A stretch of DNA of 64,000 nt, from NCBI GenBank assembly GCA_003993805.1, contig RSEF01000001.1, positions 92,699,527-92,763,526 of the forward strand, given 5' to 3'. Both the position numbers and the translations under genes were made by a program. Below the pieces are notes generated by a model. The model worked only from the letters and a program-made list of their open reading frames with translations, was not told the origin of the DNA and made no database searches. Origin of the DNA: Himantopus leucocephalus (lineage: Eukaryota; Chordata; Aves; Charadriiformes; Recurvirostridae). Shown piece by piece: positions 27,301-39,162 of the stretch; positions within the stretch are counted from its first letter, which is position 1, and each line of letters starts with the position of its first letter.

Positions 27301-28096
27301 AATGGCCAAGTCCTTTATTCATGATGTTACTTCCTTTTTTTCTGTGATATTTGTCTTCCTCTCAAGATTGTCTTCCTCTCAGAAACTGGCTTACCGACAA
27401 AGGCTAGCTCCAAAAGTGTTGAGCTCTCATTTAGATTCCATTTTTGAATCACTGAAGAGAAACAAGGTGCTGCATAATGAAGACAATCCTTTTATTTTCT
27501 TCAGCTTAACTGCATTACCATTCATCCTGAACATCTCTATTTCAATGTAAGGCATGGAAAAAGTGTAGAGTATTGGCACAAGAGTCCACATTTGTAAGAA
27601 AGTAAGAAAGTAAAAGCTCAAAATAGAAATGTAGAATATTCAGCCTTATTGACAGAGACTTTCAAATAGCTTTGAAAGAACAGGGCTCCTGCACTGACTG
27701 AAAAGTAGACAGAGATCTGCAGTACTTTAATATGTGGCTAGTTCGAAGTAGTAAGACAGAATGCTTAGTGTTTGCACAGTTACTTACAGACTTCTTATAA
27801 TACAGACAGTTGTACTCTTTAAATCTCAAGGGACTTAAATCTGAAGGTTGTTCCTTACTGGTTTTGTATCACTGTAATTGTGCTGCCTCCACAGAATTGG
27901 TCCTAAATGCATACTGATATTCTGATTGTAGCTTTTTAGTTTATATTTTTCGGTATCTTTGTACATCAGCTAATATTAGATCCAGCTTTTAAAGCATATG
28001 ATCAGATCTCTATAATCTAAATATTCATTAAATGTATAAATATGTGTAAGAGGCGCCCTGAAACAAATGGTAGAGCCCTCTGAGCCTCACTGAGGA

Positions 28097-28196
28097 NNNN
28101 NNNNNNNNNNNNNNNNNNNNNNNNNNNNNNNNNNNNNNNNNNNNNNNNNNNNNNNNNNNNNNNNNNNNNNNNNNNNNNNNNNNNNNNNNNNNNNNN
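28097..28196. other. Assembly gap (100 N)
   Basis: Exactly 100 N at the 3'-ward edge of a CR1 copy. It interrupts the ORF2 C-terminus just after the codons for QYLKG. Confidence 0.95.
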
Positions 28197-28458
28197 TTTC
28201 CTGTAGATCCCTTTAAGTACTGGAAGGCTGCTATAAGGTGTCCCCGGAGCTTTGTCTTCTCCAGCCTGAACAACCCCAACTCTCTTAGCTTGTCTTCATA
28301 GGAGAGGTGCTCCAGCCCCCTGATCATCTTCGCAGCCCTCCTCTGGACCTGCTCCAACAGGTCCATGTCCTTCTTACGTTGGGAACTCCAGAGCTGGATG
28401 CAGTACTCCAGGTGGGGTATCATGACAGCGGAGTAGAGGGGCAGAATCACCTCCCTCT
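28197..28458 (-). mobile_element. CR1 LINE, young 5'-truncated copy with open ORF2 C-terminus
   Basis: Reverse-oriented CR1. On the minus strand the C-terminal part of ORF2 is open from 28450 to the gap. It contains [14 protein letters not shown], then [20 protein letters not shown], then [20 protein letters not shown], which are hallmark blocks of the avian CR1 reverse-transcriptase C-terminus. No stop or frameshift is seen across about 84 codons, so this copy is relatively young. It is 5'-truncated near 28458, and its 3' end lies in or beyond the gap, so it is not functional. Confidence 0.95.
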
Positions 28459-29039
28459 ACTGAGCCATCACTATTCAGCTGGTTTATCACTTTATACTTA
28501 ATGAAGAAGCTGTGTCTTCTCATCACATTCAGTGATTGTTCCAAGCTTGACTAGAGATTCGCAGGAGTAACAGCCTTTGCTTAAGAGCTTCAGACTTGTG
28601 TTGACTGGACAACTGTAGTTCCTTTAGATTATTTTTGTTTCTGTGTATTCCATATCCTAACAAACCATCTCTAACTGAACTAGAGCTTTCTGACTGAAGG
28701 TTCCTGCATGAGAAGAGTTTGCTTGGGTTTTGACAGTTTCTCATAGTATTTGTGGTCTACCTTTTTTTCAGTACTTTAGGTAACATGCCATATCATGTAT
28801 TTTCTCTGATTTCCACTGGCTTCCGCTTTTCAGTATCTTGTGCTGAATTTTTCAGTTCCTGAAGTTCTTGAGCGCATATATTTGCACTTCAGACACTGAA
28901 ATGTCTATCTTGAAAATCTGCTAAAAGTGTACTATTCTTTAGCATAGAGGTCTGACTTGGTAAATGCATGAAAGAGCTTTGCTTCTGGATTTGTAATTAC
29001 GTGAGCCAGAATTCGGTGCTGGAGATCATTTGCTCACTG
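28459..29039. other. Unique sequence between two CR1 pieces
   Basis: AT-rich sequence with a 71-codon minus-strand frame (28529-28744) that shows no domain. No gene is recognised. Confidence 0.6.
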
Positions 29040-29400
29040 ACCTCAGTCCATTAAGCTCTTTCAATGTTTTTTCCTCCTCAGTTATGGCAATTTCCATTTT
29101 CATACTCTTATTGCCATTAGCCCCTTTACTTCACCTCCATGTACTACATCATTGCAGTTACCGAAAAATGCATCAAAGGGTTTTTTTGGCCGTATCTAAA
29201 TTAACTTTAATCTTTTGCCCCTATACTTGCTGAATTACCACACCACTTCCTCTTTCTTTGTTCTCTTTTTATTTTTGTGGCTAAAAATCTTTTACTATTT
29301 GTTTTAATTTCCTTTGCAAGGTCTAGCCCAGCTTGAGAGTTGGCAAGCTTCACTTTTCTCCTATATATTCTGACCTTCAAGACATAGCTTTCTATTCAGT
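29040..29400 (-). mobile_element. Ancient CR1-like ORF2 relic (endonuclease-RT linker)
   Basis: Read on the minus strand, about 29378 down to about 29205 is an open frame. It contains YRRKVKLANSQ, LDLAKEIKTNSKRF and KIKREQRKRK. This follows the pattern of the linker between endonuclease and reverse transcriptase in CR1/L3 ORF2: basic residues, then LAKEIK, then N-x-K-R-F, then a basic KRK run. Sequence beyond it (toward 29040) resembles the following ITEEE-type block but carries stops. No 3' tail is attached, so this is an internal fragment. The match is from memory of the family and is moderate. Confidence 0.5.
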
Positions 29401-30660
29401 CAGTCTGTTCTTGCTGCTCCTCATAGACTCACAGCTTACCTTTGAAAATCCTTTTTTTCACTGATGTGATTCAGGTCAAAAATGGGTAAATGGATTTCTA
29501 ATCTGAGCAATATAGCATTTACCCACATCTCAACAGCTGCAGTGAAACATCACACAGAAGAGTTTATTCAGTCCTTGATCAAGTACTACATGATTCTCAG
29601 CATGAGGTGATTGGTTATTTAGTTAGGTATTGGGTCTTTTCCTCTTAATCATTTTTCTTTTACTCATAGTACATGTATTGGTTTTTCATCTGTGATTTAA
29701 AGTAGTTCCAATGTTCTTTTTCAGACAGGCTTTTAAACTTTACAAATCCACCCAACATTCATTGAATCCCTTCATTTTTTCAAGAATTGTGTTATTTAAA
29801 TAAAAATGCCTAATAATAGATTTGCTTTCATTTCTCTTTGCACCATAACTCTAACATAAACTGCTCATCATCACTTAATTAAGGATAATTTTTCTTTTTC
29901 CAGTTATATTAGGTTCTCAGCACTCCCTGGTCATGCATTCTAAGATATCATTATTTTTCATGGTTCCATTATGTAAAAAATATTTACATCGTACAGTTTT
30001 TGTTGGAATATGGTCTTCAGTCAATATATGGGATAGCAACAATGTATTAATCTTGATGCTATATATAGCTCTGATGGTATTAGTAAGAACTTTACCTACA
30101 TTCATATCTGATCCTGGGTATTTTCAACAAATATTTAGCAAACTTCTTTCTAGAACTGCTTCATACTTTTCTAATGTGTTTCTACTCTATTTTGTCAAGA
30201 CTTTCTCCCCCCGCGCCTTGTATTATTAATAGCAAAATAAAAACTTCCAGGTCACTCACTTCTCTAATAAAACCTTAATTAGAGGTTTGGCTGAAGAGTC
30301 TCTCTGAAAATTTCTTTGCACGTATTCCTGTGTTTTGTCCCATCAATGTGACTGTTGTAATCTCTCCTTTTGAGAAAGCTACCTTCCAAGCCATAGAAAA
30401 CCAATAATATGTACACAAACTTCACTGGTCATGCAGGTCCTGCTGCCCTTCCTACTCACTGCTTTCTTATGATGAGGAAACCCTTGGAATGCCTTGTTCT
30501 TCCTGTAACCCACATGTACTAGTTTCTTTTGTGATAGGTATAAAATTTAAAAACAATTGAACTAGAATCCAGATCACATCCAATATGTGTTCTCACACTT
30601 TAAGGGCTCTTAAACCTCTGCTTTCCAGCCATTTTCTTATGTAAGAATTGAAATATTTAT
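29401..30660. other. Unique sequence, possibly more decayed LINE
   Basis: Lies where the endonuclease part of ORF2 would continue if the neighbouring relic were longer, but I cannot align it. A 98-codon + frame at 29933-30229 has no domain. Confidence 0.5.
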
Positions 30661-30664
30661 TTTT

Positions 30665-30690
30665 CCCCCCCCCCCCCCAAAAAAAAAAAA
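30665..30690. repeat. C14-A12 compound homopolymer
   Basis: Fourteen C followed directly by twelve A. It is a simple repeat, likely to vary in length between individuals and sequencing runs. Confidence 0.9.
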
Positions 30691-33600
30691 GTTAATATTT
30701 TTGTTAGTTACACACAGAAAATTAAGGATGTGTGAATGGTGAATGGAAGGCAAAGTTACTGAGCAGGATGACATGAAAGCAAAATAGAAAATTCACTGCA
30801 AACTCCGAAACAGCACTATTTTCTATTCCTCCCTCCTTCTGCCTCCTCCTTTCAAATTCAGAGTTATCCTCTGTCTCCTAATTACATCAAGTGATGGTGC
30901 TGCAAAAATTCTAAGTAAACTAAGAATTTACTCTCTGGAGCAGAACATAGACTTGCAGCAGCATCTCAAAATCCTATTCTTCTTCAAAGTGTTTGTTTTG
31001 TCATAAAAAGGTGAAAAATAAGAGGAAATAAAGACTGAGACTCTATACCTAGTTTAACAAGTTGCATATCAAATAGTCTTCACTCAGCAGAAATGCTGTG
31101 AGGCTGACATCCTTTGGTGATCTATCTAATGGGTTGAAAATCCCACTGAAAGAGAGGTCATATCAAGGTGATGAAAGAAAATGTTCAAAGTGTCAGCTTT
31201 AAGTGACCCCTGTTGTTTGTGTCTTTCCTAATCAGGGGATTAGAGATGTAAGTTAGGATGTTGCAAATGGATAAGTTTTTTCAGTGAATGAACTGTCTGC
31301 AATTTTATTTATGGAATCCTTTAGCGAATTTCGAAGCATGTGATTTGTATTTATGGGGACATAATTTAAAAATTATTCTTTAATTCATTTTTTTGTTACT
31401 TTTTAGTTCTACAAATGACTCCTGAGATGGCTTTGTATGTGCTCATTTTAAAGCCTAAATTCTTTGACTATTTTGCAGCACTTCACATTTGCACTACTTC
31501 TTTCAGTAGAATTAAGCAAATTCCAGGTTTTCTTGTGGACACAGAGCATGAGTAGACTGTCTCTACTCAACCCTGATGTAAGCAATTAGTTGGTCATTAA
31601 GGATGGGTAGGTCAGAACAGTTCAAGTGCACTATGAGCTATGCTGTTCTTTAGGATAACTGTGTATAGAAACTGTGTACAGAAAACCTTGCTTTCCTGAT
31701 GTATTGTCAGGACTTGGGAAAGGCTGCTGGGTTTTGGTCATGCTTTTTCCTACCAGTAGTATCACTGGACTACTGTACTGTGTCACAAATGAACACAACA
31801 GTCTGGCCTTAGATGAGTCTTGGATTTATGCCTAAAAGGATTTTATACGCGTGCTCTTATGCATCTGCATGGCTCACACAGGCACATGTGAAGACTTAAG
31901 GTGGAATTATTACTATACTTAAATTTATAGAAAAACTACTTCTATGCTAGGAACTGTTTTTTTAACATCTCCCATATATATGCATGGGGCATCAACATAG
32001 AAATGGATGAAGGAAAAAGTTTTAAAGACTGGGAGGACACAGCTAATTTATATATACACAAGCTGGTGGAGAAGTTTGAAACTGAAGACATCAGAGATTA
32101 TTTTCAAAATGCCTAAAATTTAAATTGATGATATCATCTTATCTTAGTAGTTTTTACTGTGAATGGGGCTATCTATAAAAGCAGTATGTAACATTAAAAA
32201 GCAGCCAGAAAAAAAACAACAAAATAAATTTTAATGCATTGACTACATCCTTGTAAACAACTATGTAGTACTCCAGAATCTTTGAAATTTCCATTGGTCC
32301 ACAAAGATTAGAGTGAAAACACTTTATTAAACCATGGTTAAGTTTATGTTATTCAAAAGTTAAAAAGTACTCTTCACATGAAAACTGTTGAATGATCCTT
32401 TATGCTCTATTGCCAAGAACCACTCAAAATGGTCTTTTTGCAAAAAACTTACAGTTAACCACATCAGATTCAGCAGGATTAAGCTAAATTGTCTTTTGAT
32501 ATTGAACGTGTTATACTTCTAAAGCAATTCAATGGCAGAGACAAATAGTTAAAGTGCAGGAAATTCACATGCATCCCCAGTGGCAACAGATCTTCAGGGC
32601 AGTGAGCATGGGAAATAAAGAATTCTTATTTGTGTTTCTTCCAATTTCTTGCCATGTTTCCTCATCCCAGCCAGAACTGCATTGCTAAAGATTCCGCAGT
32701 GGCCAGTGAAAGGATGAATGGAATTTAGTTCTCTTTTGTGAGCTGTGTGAGGAAAGAGAAAGGACACAGTAAAGCTTTTATTGACCCAACTCCAAATCCA
32801 GTGTGTCTAACTAGGAAATTGTTCATTCAGATGGAAGCCAAAAAAGCATCTATGCCTCAATGTGGCTGAGACAGCAAAATCAATTCAGAAAACAACAGCT
32901 CTGTTTAGTAAGGATTCAAAGGAAGAAAATGTACCTAAATCAATAAATAATATACATAATAAGGCATTTATACTGCGTGATACTTTATTAAAGTGTCAAG
33001 AAATACAAAATCCATCAGCCTCTACATAGGCCAGAAGGCCTAAGTGATTTTTAAAATTTAAACAAAGTACTCTTAAGGGACAGAAAGATTTATGCAATTT
33101 CTCACTGCTTTCCATGTAGAAGTGATTTTGCCATGGGTTTTTTTGCCTTGCTTGCATTGTCAAGAACACTTATAAAGTCACAAAATCTCAAAATGTTAAG
33201 ATCTTTCATGTAATCTTTCTAATCACGCCCCTGGGATTTTTTGCTGCCTACAGACTTACAGCTCAAGAACAAAGTACATCAATGGTGATGATCAGCTCTA
33301 TAATATGTGGCCGCATAACTGGCCTTTGAAAGTGAAGGCTGTACCTGCCTATGTTTCCAGTTCAACCCTTTTCTCATAAAACGTCAGTATTCTTAAACAT
33401 TGAGACTTAAACTGGTCCGTGCATATTTTATTTAATCAACAACTTCTACTAATGGAAATAAGTCAGTTTATGTTTATTTATATCTGTATATGAAGACGAA
33501 TTTGTAACTCATGTTTATAAATCCTTATGTTTCTCATGTTGTTTTTAGGGAGACTATATTTTATTAATATTTGGAAGGCTGGTCACTTCTACACTGGTTT

Positions 33601-35302
33601 CTTAAGCCTTCAGATGAACTGAATACAGGGCACACAGTGACCTGTTTTCATTTTAGGTTGGCCCAGTCACAAAGTGTCTATCTCTTTCCCTGAGTTACAA
33701 AGGCAGCTCAGGGTGAAGAGACACTTTTTTAAAGTATCTGAGTTAAGGGGATGGGATCTAGACACTAGGTATAAAAGAGAGGTATAAAATCTCTCATTCT
33801 TCATGTTTGGTATTATCTGATTATTGAGAATTGTAGCTCTTTTCACGTTTTTCAATACTAATTTGTGTAGCAGAGCATGAATTTAGCATACTTAGCCCTT
33901 TTTTCAGGATGTAACTGCAAAATACTTTATCAATACTGTGTACGACATGATGCATGAAGCATGAGAAAAAGGGAAAAGCTTGTGAAAAAGGGAAAGGGAA
34001 GAATGATGAACCTTGGCATCAGAAAGCCTCAGTTGTCTCCCTTATAGCAGGGTCACAATCCATATCTTCTCATGCGGTTTCTTACCTGTGCTCCTGCTCT
34101 CCTGCCCATCTATAGCAGAGGCAATCTTAGGAATTTCCACATCTTCCCATGCACTTATTTGTTCCCACTGCTCCATCTTTTCCTCCACCCTTTCTTTCTG
34201 ATTTTATAATCATAAATTACATCCAGTTTCTCTGATGCTGCCTTGTGGAAGTGGTAGACATTTTGATTGATATTAGATTGCATGTTAAGTTATGCTGAAA
34301 GTAAGACGAAGTGCAGACTATGTCGAGAACAGAAAAACTTCATGGAATAGATGTCAGTAGTTCTAAAAAATTATTCAAAAAACCTAGTGTGATAGATTTG
34401 CAGCAACTTGCTGGGAATTATCCTTCTTTGTAAGGGATGAAATAAAATAAATTGAATTTAGTATCAAAAAATCAAATATACTGTACTAAGTGTTCTAAGT
34501 GTACTGTGTACTAAGCATACTAAGTTCACTTTTGTGTTTGACTCACTGAAAAAAGGTTCAGTTCAACCTTTTGTAGAGTCTGTAACTCTTCATATCAAGC
34601 TGTTGCAGAAAACATTCTGATTGCTTCAATTCATCATAAAAAACCTCAATGATCTAGTTGTCTGTAAATTCAGGGCCACACCTTTAAGCTTCCTGATGGA
34701 AGATTGAGGGCAGAGAATAAACATAGTGGACACTTGCACATCACATCAATTCTCTGTGGAAAGGATACATAATTGAATGGATATGTGATTTATTTATCAG
34801 GAAAAGGATAGCAAACAACTCAGTCATTCTCAGTTGATGTTCCCTGACAGACATTTTCAGAAAAAAAAAAAACAGGCTGGAGAAGTAGAAATTAAGAGAT
34901 TATCCTCTTTCTTTGAAACTCATTTGAAAATAGGCTTCTGCATGTACTATCCTTTATTTTAGTGATGTAAAAAAATATATCTAACTTTGTGGAATATTTA
35001 TTAACCTCAGCTTGAGATAAGATGGATCTTGGTCAACGATTCCAGTTGTCCTGAACTTGTCCTGCGCAAACTATTGCATACAACCAAATTTTGTTTGTAT
35101 TATTGTCCTGTATTTTCAGTTCCCTTTTGTTTCAACACTTCTATGTATTTAGTTTTATTCCATTCTTGCATCATTTTAAATTTATGTTTTGATGCCATTT
35201 TTATTATAGTACTGTGCAAAGCTGAATTTCCCCTACTTGATGCATGAAGACCACTAGGGGAGAGAGATTTATTGCGTAGATTTCACTAAGGGTGTATAGT
35301 TT
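30691..35302. other. Long unique AT-rich stretch, no gene seen
   Basis: About 4.6 kb in which no frame reaches 100 codons and I recognise no repeat family. It includes a small cluster of TACTAAG words at 34484-34524 and an A-run near 34860. No exon, RNA gene or promoter is supported. Confidence 0.65.
34484..34524. repeat. Local TACTAAG-type repeat cluster
   Basis: TACTAAG occurs at 34484-34490, 34509-34515 and 34518-34524, with TTCTAAG at 34493-34499. Spacing is irregular, so this is an imperfect local duplication rather than a clean microsatellite. Confidence 0.6.
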
Positions 35303-35890
35303 GAGAATTGTAGAACAGGAAAGGACCACATGCCTCAGGGGACATAACTCCCTGTTATTGCACGCTACAGAATTACATATTATTTATTATAAACTGGTTA
35401 AGCCTGAGAATAAAACTAGTTGTTTCCCTTTTCCACATCATTGCAGATGGACGACTTTTCTAGAACCTTATTGTTCTGATGGAAACTTTCAGTTCTGAGA
35501 ATGTATTTAATCCTGGATGATTCATACCCATTTTTTTCTATTGCCACTATTACCCTTTAATTTAAATAACCTTTCTCTCTCACAGATTTTTATTCACCAG
35601 TGCATTTACACACAGTAATCATATCTCTTCCCAACTTTTTTTCTGCTAGACCAAAAAAGCTGCATTATTATCTCCTTTCGGACAATAGGCTTCCCTAATC
35701 AAGCCATCTGCCCTTCTTTGAACCTGTTCTGGTTTGAAATCATCTTTCTTTAGATAGGTGAATGAAAATTTATACAGTGATGTCCTTCCAGGTCCTTGGC
35801 ATTAATACTTCTCTGTCTTTACATTAAATCCTTTAATACAGCCCACAATCATTTTTACTTCTTCTGCAGCAAATGCACAACAGTAATACA
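35303..35890 (-). mobile_element. Ancient CR1/L3-type LINE relic
   Basis: The + strand carries the reverse complement of an amniote-wide CR1/L3 3' half. A decayed 3' end (AATTGTAGAACAGGAAAGGACC, about 35306-35327) is followed, after drift, by AGTAATCATATCTCTTCCCA (near 35615), CTGCTAGACCAAAAAAGC (near 35645) and CTTCTTTGAACCTGTTCTGG (near 35715). The motif GTTTGAAATCATCTTTCTTTA comes next. These words occur in the same order in turtle and crocodilian CR1 3' regions as I know them. The old tail and heavy substitution mark an insertion much older than the bird-specific copies. No coding capacity remains. Confidence 0.78.
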
Positions 35891-36496
35891 CATACACAAG
35901 CTTCAGTTACATGCTGATAAGAGATCCCTGATTTCTGCTGAGTTTGCATATCAGCAATAATTGTCTCAATGGATCACTCTACTCATTTTTGAAATGCATC
36001 TGTCCCTGGGAGGAAGACTGTTTTAGAGAGAACAATAGCTCTATACAAGTCTTTTGTATAAGAAACAACATTAGCCTGTGAAACTTTGTGTGTTTAGCAG
36101 GAAGCACAGAGAAACAGTAGTGAACAAGGCTTTGGTAGTTTCATTGCAATAACTTAAATCAATACTTAGCCATGAAACTGAAATTCTATAATGCATTGCC
36201 TAAAAAAAAAAAAGGTACCACATAAAAATTGTATTGTATTTCTCCAGATATATAAAACAGACCCTCAGTTTTAAAGTAAATAAAATTGAAGATGGAGAAT
36301 ACCTAAGATTCTCTGGGAAATACAACTGGATGTAAAATTATGTGAAGGATCTGAATAGTAATGGCATGCCTACACCCCAGCTGAAGTTGCAGAATTTAAA
36401 GAGAAACTAGCAGAATTTAAGGACTGTTACACTCACAACTGAAAGTTATCATTGTCTTATTTAACCATATCACCTGTATTTTAAAATGTAATCTCA
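35891..36496. other. Unique spacer between ancient LINE relics
   Basis: AT-rich, no gene or recognisable repeat. Contains a 12-base A run near 36203. Confidence 0.6.
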
Positions 36497-36526
36497 AGAG
36501 AGGAGAGGAGAGGAGAGGAGAGGAGA
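36497..36526. repeat. (AGAGG)n pentamer microsatellite
   Basis: About six perfect AGAGG/GAGAG units. It is a clean short tandem repeat likely to be polymorphic. Confidence 0.9.
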
Positions 36527-37588
36527 CCTAAATCACAAGCTCAAACAAGAGGGGTGTACTGTATGGGACCGAAGACCCACCTTTGTTTTGTCCCAGATTG
36601 TTTTTTCTATCATTCTGGGAAGAAAGGGAAAGAATATAAGAAAAAACATATCTATAAAGTCAATTTCATCTTAGCTTCTGGGAATCAAATTTTTAGGAAC
36701 TTCCTGATCCTGAGTTACATCCAGATTACTGTGTACTAGTCTTTGCTGGATCTATCCTCCATGAATTATCAAAATCTTTTTCAAACTCCCACTTTTAGAC
36801 TCCACAACATCTTGTGATAAGGAGTCCTACAGACTAACTATTCATCATGTAAAATTGTTCCATATTTTGTTCAATGTTGATAGATAACCCCTGTCCCCTC
36901 CTCCTCTTTTTTTTTTTTAAACTGTGGGAAATGGTGGATAGCTGTTCTCACTTTCTCTCCTCTAATTTATTAAAGTTGTAAATCAATACATAGACCAATC
37001 ATGTATTTTCCAGCCATCTCTTCTTCACCCTGAGGAGTCATATTCTCCTGAGCATCTAAGTTGTGTTCTGTTCAGTGCCTCTGATCATCTTCTTGTCTTT
37101 CTGAGCATCTGTTCCAAGGTGAAGCAACCAGAACCTCAGGTGGTATGTGGGAGCTGAATGCACCATATGGGGGAATAATGATGACTTCTGCTTCCTCTCA
37201 GTTTCTGTCCTGGTACTTCTATACTGTACTTGCCCAGTTTTGGGTGATGAGCTGATGTATGTGGAAAACTCTCTGCAATGACTCCAACATTTTCTCAGGC
37301 AGTAATGGCTAGTTTAGAGCAAATATATTTCTCTTTATAGTCACTTTCTCCAGGAGAATTCAGCGTTGAATTAAATCTGCCATTCTACTATTCTCTAATA
37401 TGAGATCATTTGTAGCTCTTTCAGACAGCTCTGAGCTTAATTGTTCCAGCTATCTGAAGTAATGATCTTCAAAACTTGTTGCCTCTTCATGCTCTCCATT
37501 AGAACATCTATGAACATGCTGAAATGTACATACTCAGTAAAAATACTTGGAGGATATATTGGTAATCTGTTTCCTTTGTGAAAACTGA

Positions 37589-37589
37589 N
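37589..37589. other. Single-N assembly join
   Basis: One N lies between two copies of AAAACTGA. The intact CR1 consensus has only one such block here, which supports collapse of the duplicate to a single copy. Confidence 0.75.
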
Positions 37590-37610
37590 AAAACTGACAA
37601 TTTCTACCTA

Positions 37611-37627
37611 TTTTTTTTTTTTTTTTT
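37611..37627. repeat. Poly-T run (17)
   Basis: A simple homopolymer inside the ancient LINE relic, probably a later expansion. Confidence 0.9.
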
Positions 37628-37745
37628 AACAATTTGCTCGAGAATCACATAAAACTTTTTATAAGAGTTTATTTCTTTGAGAACTTCAATTAAGAAAGGA
37701 ACTTTGGGAGAAGCTTTTTGAGGACTCAAGTACATTTATTAGCTG

Positions 37746-39162
37746 TGCTAAAGCACCTTTGAGGCAAGACAGGTATCTAGGTGGAGAAGCTATGAGTCTC
37801 TGAATAGACTCCTTCAGTCCAGTTTTATGAGGTAAATTTACTGACTTAGCTGAACTATGTATTTTGTATTTATAGATTAATTTAAAGTATAAATTTAAAC
37901 TATAGATATCACAAATGTTACTAAGCAAAGATTAAAACCTAAGAAAGCTTTAAAAACCTGACAATATACTAAATGTTTAGCACAGGGGCATTTTAAACTC
38001 ACACATTTTTTCTGAAGTGGCTCCTAAAATGAAAAACCCCTTAAAGTTGAGTTCTATATTTTCAATTTATTTTCACTGAATTTAAAATTAAATTCCAGAA
38101 TACATGCTTTAAAGACTTATTAAGTTAAGGTTGGAAAGTCCTAAGAGCTACAATTATTAATAAAGTTTTGTTTTTATTTATATATTAACAATATATTTTA
38201 TTTTTATATATGCAGATATATCTTAATTTTTACATGTGTATATACATGATCTATTAATAATAAACCCGTATATAATAAGATAAAGTGAGCTGAGTACATA
38301 GGCACACCTACTTTTTTCCAAGAGCCTTGAAGTTTCCTTTACCTTTGGGAACGCTCGGTTTGGAGGCATTCTAATTGTGCCACCATGAAAATGAAAGACT
38401 ACTATGAGATGTTAGCAATATCATACACTTGGTTTATTTAGTTGTCCACCCCACATTCCATAGTGACCAAATCATGTATTTTGAAGGTATTTCAATACCG
38501 AAAAGAAGTCAAAGGCCTTGGCTTAAGAGGCTTCATACAAGGGTTAATAACTAACAGATTAAAGAACATAAAAACAGAGAAGGCAGAAAGCAATTACTGA
38601 TGATAGTGTGACACAACAACTAGTTTACTTGAGAAGTTAAGATCTCTTACTCATAACATATAAATGAATTGGAGAATAATGCAGTATTATCTCTATGTTT
38701 GTATATATAACTAGAAAGGGAGACAGACCAAAACCAAACAAGACAGCTCTAGTTTGAAAGTATTTAGATTTTGTAGTGACGGCAGTAGCAGTGCTATCTA
38801 GAATACAAACACAGCTGAAAAAAAGAAGCATACAGAGGAGAAAATTAAAATGGTGGTATGAGGTATAATTTGTTCACCTTTCTATTATGTTTTCATTGTT
38901 GTGATTCCATTGTTGTTTCCTTACTTTAAGCTGTCAAATCATCCAGTGGCATAGTGGGACTGTCAAAGATGGAAGGGATGAAAATCATCCATCAATTTTG
39001 AAACCTATCCCCCACTATATTTGTAGCCTGTTTAGTTTTCTTTGGCTGTATTTTATTTATATAAAAATTACGAGATTTTAGTCTTGCTGGAATGAGCAAC
39101 TTGTGCAATCAGAAAGAATTTAATAGATTTCATTACAAACATTTATTAAAAATATGTGATTC
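37746..39162. other. Unique AT-rich sequence, no gene seen
   Basis: Contains a very AT-rich patch at about 38160-38280 with many TATA and ATATAT words but no tandem period. No gene or repeat family is recognised. Confidence 0.6.

Larger units (their letters stand above)
20931..28196. other. Long unique AT-rich stretch, no gene seen
   Basis: About 7 kb without a recognisable gene, RNA or transposon. It includes an 11-base C run at 24336-24346, a G/T-rich patch near 25130-25200 and a single N at 23217 flanked by TTAGAG and TTAGAA. The open frames are short (the longest are 119 codons on - at 24737-25096 and 88 codons) and show no domain. A 100-N gap at 28097-28196 ends the stretch. The roughly 50 bases left of that gap may be more CR1 sequence, but I could not confirm it. 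Confidence 0.65.
36725..37745 (-). mobile_element. Ancient CR1/L3-type LINE relic, about 1 kb, reaching the RT domain
   Basis: A second old CR1/L3 copy in reverse orientation. Ordered landmarks on the + strand are: GGATCTATCCTCCATGAATT (36749), ACTCCACAACATCTTGTGAT (about 36800), a block near 37100 corresponding to the CTGTTCCAAG region, and TTGAATTAAATCTGCCATTC (about 37366). Then come TTTGTAGCTCTTTCAGACAG (about 37410) and GAACATCTATGAACATGCTGAA (near 37502). GAAGCTTTTTGAGGACTCAA near 37711 lies where the RT motif VYLDFSKAFD is encoded in intact copies. It overlaps in family coverage with the relic at 35303, so the two are separate insertions. A T-run (37611-37627) and a single N (37589) interrupt it. 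Confidence 0.78.

Noticed and set aside
38160..38280. AT-rich patch considered as an origin, matrix-attachment site or promoter
   Set aside because: AT richness alone is not specific, and no tandem period or defined motif set is present.
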